The position numbers were made by a program, and so were the translations under genes. A stretch of 64,000 bases of DNA from Cryptomeria japonica. Its lineage: Eukaryota; Streptophyta; Pinopsida; Cupressales; Cupressaceae. Positions 21,347-32,086 of the stretch are shown here, piece by piece. Each line of letters starts with the position of its first letter. The stretch's first letter is position 1. The DNA lies in contig NC_081406.1 of NCBI RefSeq assembly GCF_030272615.1, positions 461,680,072 to 461,744,071 on the forward strand, in the 5' to 3' direction. The notes under the pieces were generated by a model that searched no databases, had not been told where the DNA came from, and saw only the letters and a program-made list of their open reading frames with translations.

Positions 21347-22755
21347 TGTAGTCACATAAATCTGTCCATTTTAATTAAATACATATTTGTTATTTATTTG
21401 ATTAAAAATTCACTAGACGTCAAATAATTAAATTAATATTTAATTAATTCATCTTCAAACATTCTCCTATTAACTAAATAAATTATTTAATTTATTTTAA
21501 TTAATTCATTAAACCAAATTCACAATCAATTAAATAAATAAATCATATTTATTTCATTTAACCCACTTTCCTCTTTTAAATAAATTAAATAAAACATTTA
21601 TTTAAGTCATTTATCCCCCCCCCACTTGCATTTTCCTACAAATGCAAGTTGCAACCACAAAATTGAAATAAATGAATTTTTATTTTAATAAAATCCTATT
21701 TTCCCTCACCCACCAAACCCACTTGCATTCCTAAAACCCCCTTCTAGATTCTTCTAAACCCTTCCTAACTAACCTAATCCATCCCCTAATTATTTTCACA
21801 TTCCTAAGCAACTTGGAGTCACTTTTCAAAGACTTCAAAGTCTTTGAAAAGCATTTAATGCTTTGTGTGTTCAACAATTTAACCTCTAAAAGTCTTCTAA
21901 ACCACTTATGGCTCTTACATGACCATTTATGGTTAAACCCTAAATCAACCCTCATATGACTCATCTGTCTCCTCAAGCATTTATTGCTTTGACCATGGTT
22001 ATCCCTTTTACCTCTACACAAGAGTTTATCCATTGGATAAAAGCTTTATTTTTGAATAAAGAATTTATTCACTCAACCCAACCTTGACCTTAACTCCCAA
22101 GTTAACTCTCAAGTCATGTCAAGCATTTAATGCTTATTCCCTCTCCTCTCAACCTATCTCATATTGACACTTGTCATCCTAAGATTGGATTGAAAGTCCT
22201 CACATGGATTGAATATCATTCAATCCTGACTCTTGTTGAGATTACTCAATCTCAGCCATCCATTGCTCCTTTTTTTCTATAAATAGAGCTCATTTCTTCA
22301 TAATCCAGATCCTAAAAACTTGTATGCATTTAATCTATAGGCATTTTCAGAGAGCATTTAGCATCATATTCACTCTTTTGGTTTAAAATCAATTAGATAA
22401 TTAGATAAATCTCTCATTTCAACTATTATTCACACTTGCATAGCATAGTTAAAACATTTCAATCTTCAACTTCAATAAGCATCCATAGTGCAAAAAGTTG
22501 CTGAGAGCTACACTAATTTGAAACTTGGAGAGGAGAGGAACAAAGGAGAAGGAGCTAAGAGCATGTTAGAAGGCATTCAGAGATGCCTTGTGATATTTGT
22601 TTTCCTAGTTAAATACTTTAGCATGTTTTTAGTGTCTCTTTTGATATGCCTGCTTAGATTAGTTTTTGGTTGAATAACACTAACCTTTGATCCTTGTTTC
22701 TTGTTGTTTTTGTGTGTTATACAACCATAGGATTTATTCTAATTGCAGAGGATCA
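21347..22755 (+). mobile_element. Element A 3' LTR
   Basis: 1,409 bases, TGTAGTCACATAAATCTG to GCAGAGGATCA, the partner of the 5' LTR. The TATA box TATAAATA is at 22278-22285. Compared with the 5' copy it has point differences and a block near 22340-22400 not present there. TSD GTTTG follows at 22756-22760. Confidence 0.93.
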
Positions 22756-23054
22756 GTTTGTATAGACAAATCAACCCTCTTGGGCATGCGAAAAGTTAGG
22801 AGGACTAGAGCGATGAGTGCTCTGGTCCAAACATTTTTGGATCTTTTTCAAGGATCAGATCTGAATCTGCATATATATCTACTGGCAAAAGAGGTCAAAA
22901 CAAATTAACACTCTTTTAAATCCAATAAGTATTTAGTCCTTATGATTTCTGATTTGCATCCAAATCTATTGGATTCCACCCTCTTTTGAATGTAATGACA
23001 AACTAGTGGGTTTCATACATCAAATGGTGAAAACCCAAATTTTCCAACATTACA
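22756..23054 (+). mobile_element. Element E, 5' LTR, right fragment
   Basis: After A's TSD the sequence matches E's 3' LTR from about 28115 onward (ACAAATCAACCCTCTT, AAAAGTTAGGAGGAC, AAGGATCAGATC, TTTAGTCCTTAT) and ends TTTTCCAACATTACA at 23054, the position where the 3' LTR ends at 28502. The next bases, TTTTGGTAAACCC, are a plausible primer binding site. Confidence 0.82.
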
Positions 23055-23816
23055 TTTTGGTAAACCCAACTCTTTACACTTATTCTAATTTATGTTCTTA
23101 GATCTGAGTGTTTATGCAATACAAAATTCAAGGTTTCATTTACAAGTTTGATTTCCTTGCAGACTTAAAAAATTTAGAGGTTAATTTCACTGAAACACTA
23201 ATTTTTAAATTCAAAATTGAGCTTGAAAATTTCTTAATTTGGATTTAATTATTTCAACTATGAGTGTTTTTTTAATTTCAAAATTGAAATTTTCACTCAC
23301 AGGTTTAATTTCAAATTTAAATTTTAAAATTAAGTGGTTAATTTCAAAAACCCTAATTTTTAAAATTGAGCTTGTGGGTTGGTTAAAATTTGAATTTATC
23401 ATTTTAGAGCTACCTCAAATTCAAAATTACAATCTTGGATCAAATTTCAAATTTAAACTCTAAAATTAAGTGGTTAATTAAAAGAGACCTAATTTTTAAA
23501 TTTAAATTAACCTTGTGGGTTGTTCAATTTTGGATTAATCATTTCAATTTCAACCTTAAATTGAATTTTAAATTTAAATTTTAAAATTAAGAGGTTCTTT
23601 TCATAAGGCCCTAATTCTTAAATTTTAAATTTATTGGTAGATTACATAATTTTTCACAATTATTCTTTATCTTTCAATCAATTTGCTTATTTAATTGAAT
23701 AATCATTTTTCTAAAATTCTGCATTATTCAATTATTTTGCAAGTTTCAAAATTCAAAATTTAAATTTCATATTTCAAATCTCACATTTCAAACTTTCAAT
23801 TTCCCTCACTTAGTGA
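23055..23816 (+). repeat. Element E leader with AATTAAGTGGTT repeats
   Basis: Starts with a primer-binding-site candidate (TGGTAAACCCAACTC, 23058-23072). The rest is an AT-rich leader of roughly 120-160 base units, each with an AAATTTAAATTTTAAAATTAAG word, then (T/A)GGTTAATTTC and CCCTAATTTTTAAA. Unit anchors lie near 23171, 23331, 23467 and 23588. The same type of leader is found in G. Confidence 0.7.
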
Positions 23817-25649
23817 ATGATTTTTACTACTATTAGTCTAACCTATAATATCCCTATGAGAAGAAGTTGTAGAATTAAGGCTACCCAAAGTTTAATTATC
23901 AAGGCAATGGAGCCTAATTTGGATAACTTCTTCCATGAGGATATTGGTGGTTCTGAAACCAATTCTACAAATAATGTCATTTATCCTCATTCTTTACATA
24001 ATTCTCATGATGTGGATGTATCACTAACTAGGGTATTTGTTGACCAATTGGTGATGATTGACAATAAATTTGAAAATCTTCAACAGTGGATGAGTCAACA
24101 ATACTTGGAAAGTGAGTCTCTACTACTAATTGAAGGATTAAAAAGAATGGTTCAAAGTGATAAACTTTATGTTGATATCTTGTGTCGTATTGCTCATATT
24201 GTTGACACTAATATTATGTCTATGAAGAGTTGTGTTGAAGTCCTTAGTTATACACAAGCTCCTAGTCACTTGAGTTAATCATTCCATTCCTTTGACTACC
24301 CCTATGACTAGTGTTCCCACCTTTACATCAAATAGCATGACCACCTATACACAAAATGTTATACCTATAAATGTTAGTCACAGGGTAAAGTCCTCTAATC
24401 ATAATTCCTTCATACCTCCTCCTATGAGTCTTCCATTTGCTACCCAATCATATCACATACCTACCTATCATAGTGTCCCACCTCCTTATTCTCAACCCCC
24501 ACCTACATATAGCAATATCCCTCCTTATTCTCAAGCTCCTCCTTCTTTCAACAATATTAGTCCTCCTTCCCAATCCAAAATGTACCATCAATAGTCTATC
24601 CCAAACCATTTCTTCCTTGCAACAACAAATAGCTTCTATGAATCAATCTAAGTATAATGTGCCCACATTTGATGTAACAAGCCCATTATCCAATGACATT
24701 GTTCATGTTGTCCCTCCTAAACATGTTTAAGTTCCTCAATTGGAGCTTTATAATGGAAACGGTGATCCTTTGACTCACGTTACAACATTTCAAACTTTGT
24801 GTAGTGACTTTTTTCATGACCAAAGATTGTTGGCTAAATTGTTTACTAGAACGCTAAGGGATAAAGCATTGCAATGATATTGTTCTTTGCCTTCTTATTC
24901 TATTACTTCTTTTCAACAATTGGCTAATAATTTTATTCAACAATTTCACAATAATATTGGTCCTAAGATTACTTTGACTGATTTGATGCAATGCAAGGTG
25001 ACTGATTTTATTGGTAGATATAAGCATTTTTATTCTCAAATTTCTTTTTTTGTTCCTGATCAAGATATTGAAAGAATTTTTATTTCTATTTTAGAAAAAG
25101 ATATTAGGGATAAACTTCTCTTTTTCGAGTTTACTTCCTTTATGCAGATGTGCACAATACTTCACAATTATCACCTTATTGTGGGTTAATTGGAACAATC
25201 GTGTTCAATTTCTCCGAATGATAAAAGTAAAAATCCTCAACAAGATTTTGCAAAGTTAAAATTGATTAAGGGATTCATCAAGTTTAATGACAACAACAAC
25301 ACTAAAGTAGCAGCTTCAACAACAGGTGTGCCTCCTTTGTCCAAATACTTTAGAAAAGAATTCACTCCTCTTAATGATTATTTTCACAATATAATGACCT
25401 CTTGATGATAAGATCATAACTATTAAGCATAGAATGTACCAACCCATGATTAGGAAAAGAGATGCTTGCCTTGATTATTTTTTGTCCTAACAATTCCAAC
25501 CTCTTAAACCTAGAAGTGATCCTGTTTTTTAATCCTATCAAAAATGAAAAAATGAGATGATTTTATCCTTGAGTTAACCTACAAATCCAACACTTAGTCT
25601 TCCTCCAAATAATGATCATATGCCTCTTCTTATGGATAAGTCCATTATT

Positions 25650-25817
25650 CCTCCTAAGGATACAAATATTCTTTCTCCTAAGGAATAATCTATTCTTTCT
25701 TCTAAGGATGAGTCTATTCTTCCTCCAAAGGATACAAACTCTCTTCCTCCTAAGTGTCAATCTATTCCTCCTTCTAAGGATAAACATATTATTTTTCCTA
25801 AGGATAGACCTATTCCT
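25650..25817 (+). repeat. 24-bp minisatellite encoding PPKDxxIL
   Basis: Seven 24-base units in frame with the gag remnant, each CC(T/A)CC(T/A)AAGGAT followed by a variable 12 bases, encoding an eight-residue repeat of the PPKDTNIL type. One unit has a stop codon. Confidence 0.85.
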
Positions 25818-26558
25818 CCTCCTCATAACGGACATGGTCTCATTCCCACAACTTCTATTCCTCTTTTATATGGTGTGGTTCTGCCTCCTATGACTTACAA
25901 AGGGAAGTGACCGACCTCTACTATTGTTCAACCTAAAAGACCTTCCCCTATGCATCCTTCCTTCAAAGTAGAAAATAAACCTACGCCTGATGAAACTAAA
26001 CCTTCACAATGTTAAGATAAAATTAAATGAAACCATTGTGCGAGAGAACACCAATAGAGATTACATGTGAGGGCTCGCAAACTTTATTCTCAAAATACTT
26101 CTTCCCCAAAGACACCAACTCTTGATATAATTCCATTTTATCAATCCTCTCCTAACCCTAGGGAAGAAGCTCAACCTAATTATCCAAGACGTAAAATAAT
26201 CAAGATAAATGATGGTTCAATTTCTATTCCTATTAGAGCTCCCATTTTTTTTAATCTTGTTGAAGAAATAGGTGAGAATTTTATTCATAATGAAAATATT
26301 GATCCTAATATTTCATATGACGAATATGAATATGTTGATATTGATAATGATTTATCTAAAGAATTTTTCAAAGAATTAGCTCAAAGTAACAGACAAAGTG
26401 ACTCATCATTAGAGAATGGTCTTTGTTTGGAAATTGTGATAGCTCCATCTATTGTGCTTGATGTTTCTTCTCTTGCATATTTTCCAACTTCCCAAAATAA
26501 TGATGAGCAAGATTGGGAGGCAGATGAATTGCTTGATTATCTCCATTTGCACTATAGA

Positions 26559-26561
<3 letters not shown>

Positions 26562-26605
<44 letters not shown>
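26562..26605. repeat. (TC)n microsatellite
   Basis: About 22 TC units near the 3' end of E's coding region. It changes the downstream translation into a Ser-Leu run, so the native C-terminus probably ends before it. Confidence 0.9.
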
Positions 26606-26608
<3 letters not shown>

Positions 26609-26660
26609 TGTGATCTTCTTCTATTTGTCTCTCAATTATTTTATTTATCGTCCATAGTGT

Positions 26661-27312
26661 TGTTTACTTGAGGATGATTCAAATAATTAAGATCTCTTTT
26701 GGTCTCTCCTATGTTGACTCAAAAGACACATGTGCCCTTCTTCCATGGTGGTTTTTTTGGGGGGGGAGGATGAGGAAAATTCTATGCATATATATACATG
26801 ATATATATTATTTATCATACAAAGCATATTGACCCCAAAGCTAAGTGAAACCACCCTGTGCTTTGTTTTTTGTGATCATTATCCTTTGATTCATCCTCTC
26901 TTAGGGGCATATTATTGTGATAAAATTATTGTCCTTTTGCGGTGTATCCTACCTTAAAAAAATTCTCTCGACAAGGTGTATGCAATCGCTTTAATGTGGG
27001 GGCATACACTCCACTCAATGCTTCTCTCTCTTACATATCTTGAAACTTAAGTTAGTGAAATTTGTCTTTTCCTTTATAATTTTGGTATTTTTCTTTTCAT
27101 GACTCATGGTAAGGGAACCTTACTAGTTTTTAGTCATGGTTCTCTCTTTCTCTTTCTTTCATGATGTTCGTTTTATCTTTTTCTTGAAGTTGTGAGATCC
27201 TAAAGTCCACTAGGGCCTTGGTGTATCTTGCCTCCTCGATAACTTAGTGAAATTTTTTCAATGTGAAACCTTTGTACTTTACAGAGAGTATGATTGACTT
27301 CATACTCCCAAT
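26661..27312 (+). other. Element E 3' non-coding region
   Basis: Between the gag remnant and the polypurine tract. A G run at about 26757-26767 and a repeated TGGGGGCAT-type word occur; no domain is recognised. The absence of any pol sequence here is the main evidence that E is non-autonomous. Confidence 0.55.
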
Positions 27313-27327
27313 AAAGTGGGGGTTAAA
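27313..27327 (+). promoter_or_regulatory. Polypurine tract, element E
   Basis: AAAGTGGGGGTTAAA lies directly before the TGTTGCATCC start of the 3' LTR. Confidence 0.7.
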
Positions 27328-28502
27328 TGTTGCATCCTAAAATTTCACCCTTGTACAATTTGGACCACATTAGGTCTCTACCTTAGTGTTTTTTCACCTT
27401 CGCTTGATTATACTCATGCCCCTCTTGAAAAATAATATATTTTACTTTTTCTATGCATCTGATATCTTATCCTAGCCCTAAATAGGGGTGTGATCAGGGT
27501 GCCACACTCTATTCCTAATTAGGACTAGAGCGCCATACTCTAGTCCCCCCTAATTGCGGCCTCTCTAAAACACTTTTCCCTATTCAAATTTGGGTGGAAT
27601 TTCTCTCTCCGTGTTAGATTATGTCAGGAAATTAGCAAGGTTTTCTACTAGGAAAGTATAAAAGGAGGTTTTCCTCTCCCATTTGACATCTACAACATCT
27701 ATCAAGCATCCGACAATCATTTGGCATCAATAAATCAAGAATTCAAGAGCAATTAAGCATTAATCAGTCATCCTTCAAGCCTTGGAGAAACAATAAGTCA
27801 AGAATCAAGCATTGAAGTAGAAATCTTTCATCCTATTTTGTTGAAGACTTCATCAATCCCTAATTCCATGTGGAGACAAATAGAGCTTCACAATGAGATA
27901 TATCACTTGCTTTTCAGTCTTTATTCAACATCTCCCTCAAAAGGAGAATCTTACATTACAATAATTGTAATTATCTTTATATCAATTTCATGGTTATTTC
28001 CAAAATAGGGATTTGACCTAAGGAAAGCCCCTATTCCCAACCTATTTCCCTTTCTTTTTATGTGCTAGAAATAGGTACTAAGTTGCAATCCTCAAAATAG
28101 GCATTATTTGCAAAGACAAATCAACCCTCTTTGGTGTGCAAAAAGTTAGGAGGACCAGAGTGGCGGGTGCTTCGATCTCGACATTTGTGGAGCTTTTTTG
28201 AGGATCAGATCCGAATCTACATATAATTCTTAGATCCAAGTATGTGTCTCAGTCCCACATCTGTAGCTCACTGTTTCTACTTGTTTACCTTCATTTTTCA
28301 ACACTTTATCTTAATTCAACATTTCAACTTACAAAAGAAGGCAAAACAAATTCACACTCCCCTAAATCCACTTAATATTTAGTCCTTATCATTTCTGATT
28401 CATGTCTAAATCTATTGGATTTCACACCCTTTATTTAATGTAATGGAAAGTTAGTGGTTTTCATACATCTAATGGTTAAAACCCTAATTTTCCACCATTA
28501 CA
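27328..28502 (+). mobile_element. Element E 3' LTR
   Basis: 1,175 bases from TGTTGCATCCTAAAATT to TTTTCCACCATTACA. A TATA-like GTATAAAAGG lies near 27657. It supplies the empty-site sequence for element A: ATTTGCAAAGACAAATC near 28108 corresponds to the A insertion point. The TSD partner on the left is not visible because that side lies beyond LTR F. Confidence 0.82.
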
Positions 28503-28799
28503 CTTAGAGATGACATTGAAAAGGTTAACACTTGTCCCTCTCCTAGGGTATCTTATGTTAATGACAAAAGAGTCAATACTCCTATCAATGATCTTTGTAA
28601 TGGAGAGGAAGCATTTAAGAGAAAAATGAAACCATCTTACTTTTATAAAGGTACTTTAGTGCAAGGAGGCAAGGTAAAAATGTTGGTATATTGATATCTC
28701 TAGATCCTCATTCTTCTGGAGCTTACCTTGATCATCAAAATATTTATAGGTAATATTCATATGTTATGCATCTTATTCATGAACTATTCCCTAACATAA
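28503..28799 (+). other. Unclassified fragment between E and G
   Basis: About 300 bases with no recognised domain, between the 3' LTR of E and the 5' LTR of G. A 21-base word at 28748-28768 is identical to 1602-1622 in the left part of the window. It may be host-side filler or a piece of another element. Confidence 0.35.
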
Positions 28800-29259
28800 T
28801 GTAACATCCTAAAATTGAACCCCTTGTAATTTTTGACTATATTTGGGTCTTTGCCTTAGTGTTTGTGCCCCTCAGCCTAATCAGAGACCTGAATATTCTC
28901 TTGCACATCAAAAAGACTTTGCAACTTAACAATGAACTTTGTCTGCACCTTGATCCTGCCCCAAATTAAGGCATGACTAGGGAGTGACACCCTAGTCCCC
29001 CCTATCTTGGACCCCTTCCCCTAACATAATGTAATGTCCTAAAATTGTACCCCTTGCAATTTTCAACTGCATTTAGGTCCTCACCTTAGTGTTTACACCC
29101 CTCGACTTGATCAGAGACCTGAATATGCTCATGCACATCAAAAACACCTTGCAACTTAACAATGCACTTTGCCTGCACCTTGATCCTGCCCCAAATTAGG
29201 GTAGGATTAGGGTGTGGCACCTTGGTGCCCCCTAAGGGGGACATATCTTAGACCTCTTC
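28800..29259 (+). repeat. 230-bp tandem duplication at LTR start
   Basis: The words CCTAACATAATGTAA, CATCCTAAAATTG, GATCAGAGACCTGAATAT and CCTTGATCCTGCCCCAAATTA recur with an offset of 230 bases. The two copies differ at many positions, so the duplication is old. Confidence 0.85.
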
Positions 29260-29356
29260 CCCTAGACCTATCTCAAATTGAAGTGGTAAAATCCCCCCTA
29301 TGTTGGCTCAAGTCGAAAAGTTAATTAGTTAATCCTACTAGAAACTATATAAGAGG

Positions 29357-29424
29357 GATTTCCCCTCTCATTTAATGATCCAAGATCTAAGATTTCCCCT
29401 CTCATTTAATGATCCAAGATCTAA
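29357..29424 (+). repeat. Exact 34-bp tandem duplication beside TATA box
   Basis: 29357-29390 is repeated without change at 29391-29424. The upstream TATATAA lies at 29346-29352, so the doubled segment covers the expected transcription start and early R region. E has a single copy of this segment. Confidence 0.88.
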
Positions 29425-30236
29425 GGCATACACACAAGAGCTTATCAAGCATTCAAGAGAAATTGAGCATCCTCAGTCTTCCTTCAAGCTTTGGAGCAGC
29501 AATAGAGTCAATATTTCAAGCATTTAAGAGGAGATCAACATTCTAATTCATGAAACCCTAATTCCATGTGGAGGCAAGCAAAACTCCACAAGGAGGTATA
29601 AGAATTTCATTTTCTAGGCAATTCAACATCCCCTCAAAGACGAGGATTTCTACTTTCAGTCATTTCATTTACATTATTTCAACAACCTGGTTAATTCCAA
29701 AATTAGGGTTTGAATTGAAGGCAAACCCCTATTCCCAACACATTTCCCTTTCTTTTTGTGTGAATCAAACATATTCACAACTGTACTTCTGGAATTAATC
29801 TTTATTCACAGAGACGAAAAACCCATTTCCGATGCATGGAAATTTTAGAGGACTGATATGTGGGCACCCCTGTCAGGACACACAGTCCCTGCAAATTTTG
29901 CCCAATTTTGCGGAGCCGCTTTGAATCATCTCAAACTTCTCAGATCCAAGTGTACGATTGAATCCCAAATCTATAGCTTGTTGTTTTCTCATACTTTGTC
30001 TCCATTTCCAACACTTAATCTTAATTCAACTAGTCAACTTACAAAAGATGGTCAATTGCATTCCAGTCACAATAAATCTACTTAGTATTTAGTCCTTGCA
30101 TCATTTAGGATTGGATCTAGTAGATTCAACCCTTCTTTTGAATGTAAAGTCCTCCTCAAGTGAAAATTATGCTTAGTAAATTCCCACACTTCCCAGATAG
30201 GGAATTTGCAAAGCCCCCAAAATTTTCCACTTTACA

Positions 30237-31484
30237 TTTTTGTGAACTCAACTCTTTGCACCCTTAATTATAAGTTTTGTTTTAAGATTTGAGTGTATGA
30301 AATTTTAAATTAAAATTTTCATTTACAAGTGTATTTTCCTTGCAATTTTTAAAAATTTAGAAGTTGAATTTACAAAAACTCTAATCTTTAGATTCAAAAT
30401 TGAGCTTGTCATTTGTCTAAATTGGATTGATTATTTCAGATCTGAGAACTCTTCAATTTTGTAATTCAAGTTTTCATTTACACTTTCAATTTTTAAAATT
30501 TAAAATTAAGTTGTTAAATCACAAAATCCTAATTTTTTATTTTAAAATTAAACTTTTGGGTTGTGTAGATCTTGAATTAATTTTCAGCTTTGGGTCTTTG
30601 CTTCAATTTCAAAAATCCATTTTCCCTCCTTGCAACATTCAAATTTTTAAATTTAAATTTTTAAAATTAAGCGGTTTATGCAACAAACCCTAATTTTCAA
30701 AATTAAATTAATCTTTCACAATTTCCAAATTTCCATTAAGAATTTAATTGGCTCAATTAAATCTAAAGCCTCTTGTCCTACTTCTAAACATCAAAAAAGT
30801 CGGCCCTTAAGTGTTCCCTTTTTGTTGTTCTTTAAATTAATCATTTTATCAAACATCCTAAGTGTGTCTTATTTCGACCTTCAAGGCTTATTTTCGCATA
30901 TCTCAACATCTCCAATTCCCATATCCTTTTGGAATTCACATTAAAGTCACAATGTCTTGCTTCCCCAAAAGATTTGGTAACAAGTTGGTTGGACTGTGTG
31001 TTCAGACCAAGTCACTACCAATTTGGTCCCACCTTAATCTCCTCAAATTTTGAGAGCCTATTTTGACTGTATTTTATTGCACAATTCCAGACAGTTGTGA
31101 AATTTTATTGATTTTAGGTCACCCTAAGGTTGAAAACAAATATGAATTTCAACATTTCCATTTTCAATTTGAATTTTAAAATTAAGTGGTTAACAACACA
31201 TACCCTAATTTTTAAAATTAAATTGATTTCTTCAATATTTCAACATTTTAAAATCTCAAAATTTTAATTAAGACGTTGACCACCCTAATTTTTATTTTTA
31301 TTTTCTTTCCCTTCAAACTTTTGAAATTAAGAGGTCATTTTCAGCCGTAATTTTAAATTCAAATTTATATCTTCTAGGAGATAATTTCAAATTTAATTTA
31401 AGAGGTTATTTTAACAAAACCATAATTTTAAATTTCAAATTCCTAGGAGATTGCATTATTCTTTCAATTTATTTTCACTATTGC
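30237..31484 (+). repeat. Element G leader with AATTAAGTGGTT repeats
   Basis: Same kind of AT-rich leader as in E but longer: AAATTAAG(T/C/A)GGTT-like anchors near 30360, 30497, 30663, 31180, 31264, 31324 and 31397, each followed by a CCCTAATTTTTAAA-type word. No coding sequence is supported. Confidence 0.68.
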
Positions 31485-32086
31485 ATGATTTTTACTACCA
31501 TTGGTCTTACCTATAGTATCCTCGTTAGGATAAGTTGTAGAATTAAGGCTGCTGAAGGTTTACTTACTGAGGAGATGGGGCCTAATTTGGCTATCATTTT
31601 CAATGAGCATACTAGTGATTCTTCTAATCCTACAAAAATTCCCATTTATCCTCTTGATAATTCTCATAATGAAGAGGAATCACTAACTAGGGTATCCATT
31701 GACCAATTGATGAAGATGGACAATCAATTTGACAATCTTCAACAATGGATGAGTCAAGAATACCCAGAAAATGAAGCTCTCCCATTGATTGAATGATTAA
31801 AAAGAATGATTCAAAGTGATAAACATGGTGTTGATATCTTGTGGGGTATTGCTCATATTATTGATTGTAATATCGTGTCTATGAAGAGTTATGCCAAAAA
31901 CCTAGGTTATACATAACCTCCTAGTCAAGTTAATCATTGCATTCCTTTAACAACTCCTATGACTAGTGTTCCTACCTTAACATCAAACATCATGGCTACC
32001 TCTACACAAAATTTTATACCTACAAATGTTAGTCATGGGGGAAATACATATTCTTTCATTTCTCCTACCATGAGTGTTCCCTTTGT
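31485..32086 (+). pseudogene. gag: Gag-like N-terminal part of G, cut by element D
   Basis: MIFTTIGLTYS opens a frame homologous to E's gag (LTRVSIDQLMKMDNQFDNLQ and QQWMSQEYPENEAL match E closely). It has a stop near 31794 and ends abruptly at 32086, where the start of D's LTR replaces the expected continuation (E continues TTGCTACCCAATC at that point). The five bases TTTGT at 32082-32086 would be D's TSD; the other copy is outside the window. Confidence 0.72.

Larger units (their letters stand above)
2576..22755 (+). mobile_element. Element A: Tat/Ogre-like Ty3/gypsy retrotransposon
   Basis: A full-length LTR retrotransposon of about 20.2 kb bounded by LTRs at 2576-3952 and 21347-22755, each TGTA...ATCA, with TSD GTTTG on both sides (2571-2575, 22756-22760). 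The order is LTR, primer binding site, long leader, an extra ORF, gag, protease, G-patch, RT, RNase H, a second archaeal-type RNase H, integrase, antisense PMD gene, polypurine tract, LTR. The dual RNase H, extra 5' ORF and antisense ORF are features known from the Tat/Ogre branch. All genes are broken, so it cannot move on its own. It carries a later solo LTR at 14775-16274. Empty-site sequence for the insertion is visible in E's 3' LTR near 28115. Confidence 0.93.
23817..26660 (+). pseudogene. gag: Gag-like protein of element E (broken)
   Basis: An ATG-initiated frame (MIFTTISLTYNIPMRRSCRIK) opens the coding region, matched by G at 31485. The order is an N-terminal domain (LTRVFVDQLVMIDNKFENLQQWMSQ), a Pro/Tyr/Ser-rich section (about 24420-24590), a short coiled coil (SLSQTISSLQQQIASM), a retrotransposon gag domain (YNGNGDPLTHVTTFQTLCSDF, FTRTLRDKALQ, SFQQLANNFIQQF, 24740-25110), eight-residue PPKDxxIL repeats (25650-25817) and an acidic C-terminal part (26070-26560) ending in a CT microsatellite. 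No protease, RT or integrase follows before the polypurine tract, so the element depends on others. Several stops and frame changes are present. Confidence 0.75.
28800..30236 (+). mobile_element. Element G 5' LTR (E family)
   Basis: Starts TGTAACATCCTAAAATTG, ends TTTTCCACTTTACA, and is related to E's LTR throughout. It is longer (1,437 bases) because about 230 bases at the start are duplicated in tandem (28800-29029 and from 29030) and a 34-base segment beside the TATA box is doubled. The next bases, TTTTTGTGAACTCAACTC, stand where E has its primer binding site but are degraded. Confidence 0.78.

Noticed and set aside
25563-25893. Arg/Leu-rich frames on both strands
   Set aside because: Shadows of the 24-bp minisatellite of E Gag. 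Only the PPKD frame is continuous with neighbouring Gag homology.
30427-31053. Hydrophobic Phe/Leu/Lys-rich frames in G leader
   Set aside because: Translation of AT-rich leader repeats; the corresponding frames are not conserved in E.
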